From Candidatus Aminicenantota bacterium (GTDB lineage Bacteria > Acidobacteriota > Aminicenantia > Aminicenantales > Aminicenantaceae): DNA of 7,181 nt. Each line of letters begins with the position of its first letter. Within the stretch, counting starts at the first letter, position 1. The DNA is taken from NCBI GenBank assembly GCA_030633795.1, contig DAOWCB010000070.1:1-7181 (forward strand), given 5' to 3'. The notes beneath the pieces were generated by a model. That model saw only the letters and a program-made list of their open reading frames with translations, did not search any database and was not told the DNA's origin. This document shows, piece by piece, positions 6,640 through 7,181 of the stretch. Made by a program: the position numbers and the translations under genes.

Positions 6640-6804
6640 CATTTCCAAAACCGTGATGGTCCTAAAGCAGTCGGGCAAGCTGATGAGGAAGCCATCCGGA
6701 GGCGAGCGGGCATGGTTCCTCGAAGAGGAGAGCGAGCCGAGGAATAAGCGGGCTGACGTTTCAGCTTGCCTGACTGTTTCTTTATCACGGTTTTGGAAAT
6801 GCTT
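6637..6804. repeat. Long structured palindromic element with perfect 21-bp terminal inverted arms
   Basis: The outer arms 6637-6657 and 6784-6804 are perfect reverse complements over 21 bp (left arm begins AAGCATTTCC). After a short uneven internal loop the pairing resumes between 6668-6683 and 6761-6776, 16 positions with one G/T wobble (CAGTC.GGCAAGCTGA). Weaker pairing GATA/TATC at 6631-6634 and 6807-6810 could extend it to 180 bp. The core (6684-6760) is clearly GC-richer than its surroundings and holds its own stems: GAGGAA(g)CCAT 6685-6695 with ATGGTTCCTC 6712-6721, or alternatively TCCTC 6717-6721 with GAGGA 6725-6729. It lies between two same-strand genes, one base past the sulfatase stop codon. 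No U-run follows on the minus strand, so it is not a standard intrinsic terminator. It contains no credible gene. It may be a MITE/REP-like non-autonomous element or a structured RNA or mRNA-3'-end element. Confidence 0.85.
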
Positions 6805-6805
6805 T

Positions 6806-7181
6806 CTATCGTATATAACCCAAGGCTTTTAACTGTTTTCTGAGCTCTTCGTCAATCTTGAGCTTTCTGGTCTTTTTCTTCTGGGCAGCCTCGTAGATTT
6901 CATTGATTTTCTGGACGATATGATTCGCCAGCTGAGGTCGCTCATCGGCAATATTCTGCTGTTCCTCCGGATCCAAAGCCAAGTCATAGAGTTCCATAAG
7001 GCTCAAAATGGGCGGTGGATAAACAAAATATTTAAGGTCCTCAGGGCTATATTTCTTGCTGAGGATGAGCTTTTCTTTTCCACGATTCATGGCAATCTTT
7101 TGAGGAATACGGGAAGCGAGAACATTCGAAGCAACGTCAGCCAAAAACATCCTGTCTCCTTTTTCTTTTCCTTTTATCAGA
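6806..7181 (-). CDS. Sulfatase-family (alkaline phosphatase superfamily) hydrolase, C-terminal fragment (cut by window edge)
   Basis: The last 124 residues are visible and the frame has no stop up to the window edge. The segment starts LIKGKEKGDRMFLAD, matching the L.P.I.GK....R..F.E stretch that precedes the C-terminal subdomain of sulfatases. It continues with a GKEKLILSKKY strand, then the hallmark ELYDLALDPEEQQNIA (63-78 of the fragment), RPQLANHIVQKI, and the terminal LDEELR.QLKALGYI-like tail (IDEELRKQLKALGYIR). The active-site CxPSR/SxPSR motif lies outside the window, so formylglycine use cannot be judged. An ATG at 7150 has a good AGGAGA before it, but starting there would leave only the C-terminal subdomain; I read it as an internal Met. 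The protein would remove sulfate or a related ester, often from polysaccharides, usually outside the cytoplasm. The stop (TAG, 6808-6806) abuts the palindromic element. Confidence 0.88.
   Translation of the reverse strand, partial: LIKGKEKGDRMFLADVASNVLASRIPQKIAMNRGKEKLILSKKYSPEDLKYFVYPPPILSLMELYDLALDPEEQQNIADERPQLANHIVQKINEIYEAAQKKKTRKLKIDEELRKQLKALGYIR

Noticed and set aside
6424..6747. Plus-strand frame of 107 codons running from the small gene into the palindromic element
   Set aside because: Its first half is antisense to the 66-residue gene and its second half is palindrome DNA with low-complexity Arg/Glu codons; no start signal or domain.
6637..6804. Palindromic element as a standard intrinsic terminator of the sulfatase gene
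   Set aside because: On the minus strand the final arm is followed by TTATTATCC rather than a U-run, and the hairpin is far longer and more complex than a terminator. It may still affect transcript ends.
6637..6804. CRISPR-like repeat reading of the inverted arms
   Set aside because: Only two copies in opposite orientation, no regular direct repeats or spacers, and no cas genes.

Overview
The window reads as a bacterial chromosomal segment in which every supportable gene lies on the minus strand, so the biological order runs from high to low coordinates. It holds the tail of a sulfatase-family gene, a cell-surface glycan operon with four GT4-type glycosyltransferases, an MglA-like Ras-superfamily GTPase, and the start of a yifB/comM-type ATPase gene. 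The MglA-like GTPase, the GT4 enzymes and the sulfatase ending in LKALGYIR suggest a Gram-negative-type lineage such as Desulfobacterota, Acidobacteriota/Aminicenantes or a relative. There is no rRNA or other taxonomic marker, so this is only a guess.

Layout, in direction of transcription. (1) 7181-6806: C-terminal part of a sulfatase; the frame is open through the window edge. (2) 6805-6561: intergenic region with a long GC-richer palindromic element (6637-6804, perfect 21-bp terminal arms), a small AT-rich palindrome (6624-6639) and a candidate sigma70-type promoter (6589-6618). (3) 6560-1284: a tight six-gene set. It starts with a 66-residue charged protein and a 200-residue coiled-coil protein, followed by glycosyltransferases of 391, 355, 355 and 387 residues. 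The four junctions from the coiled-coil gene onward overlap by 4, 1, 4 and 4 bp. The glycosyltransferases form two paralogous pairs in the order A-B-B-A. (4) 1283-1123: intergenic region with a strong candidate promoter (extended -10 TGGTATAAT) and a possible second one. (5) 1122-328: MglA-like GTPase with a family-atypical Lys/Glu-rich tail of about 70 residues. (6) 259-1: N-terminus of a YifB/ComM-type protein.

Functional reading (inference): the operon builds or decorates a surface or exported polysaccharide. The GT4 enzymes add successive sugars, and the two small leading proteins may act as scaffold or accessory factors. The sulfatase could act on sulfated or otherwise modified glycans, but the palindromic element and a promoter separate it from the operon. 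The MglA-like protein probably has its own promoter; whether it is tied to glycan export, polarity or motility cannot be decided here. No tRNA, rRNA, CRISPR array, transposase gene or phage gene was seen. The most unusual non-coding item is the structured element at 6637-6804, and the most unusual protein items are the ABBA glycosyltransferase set with its two small leader proteins and the tailed MglA.
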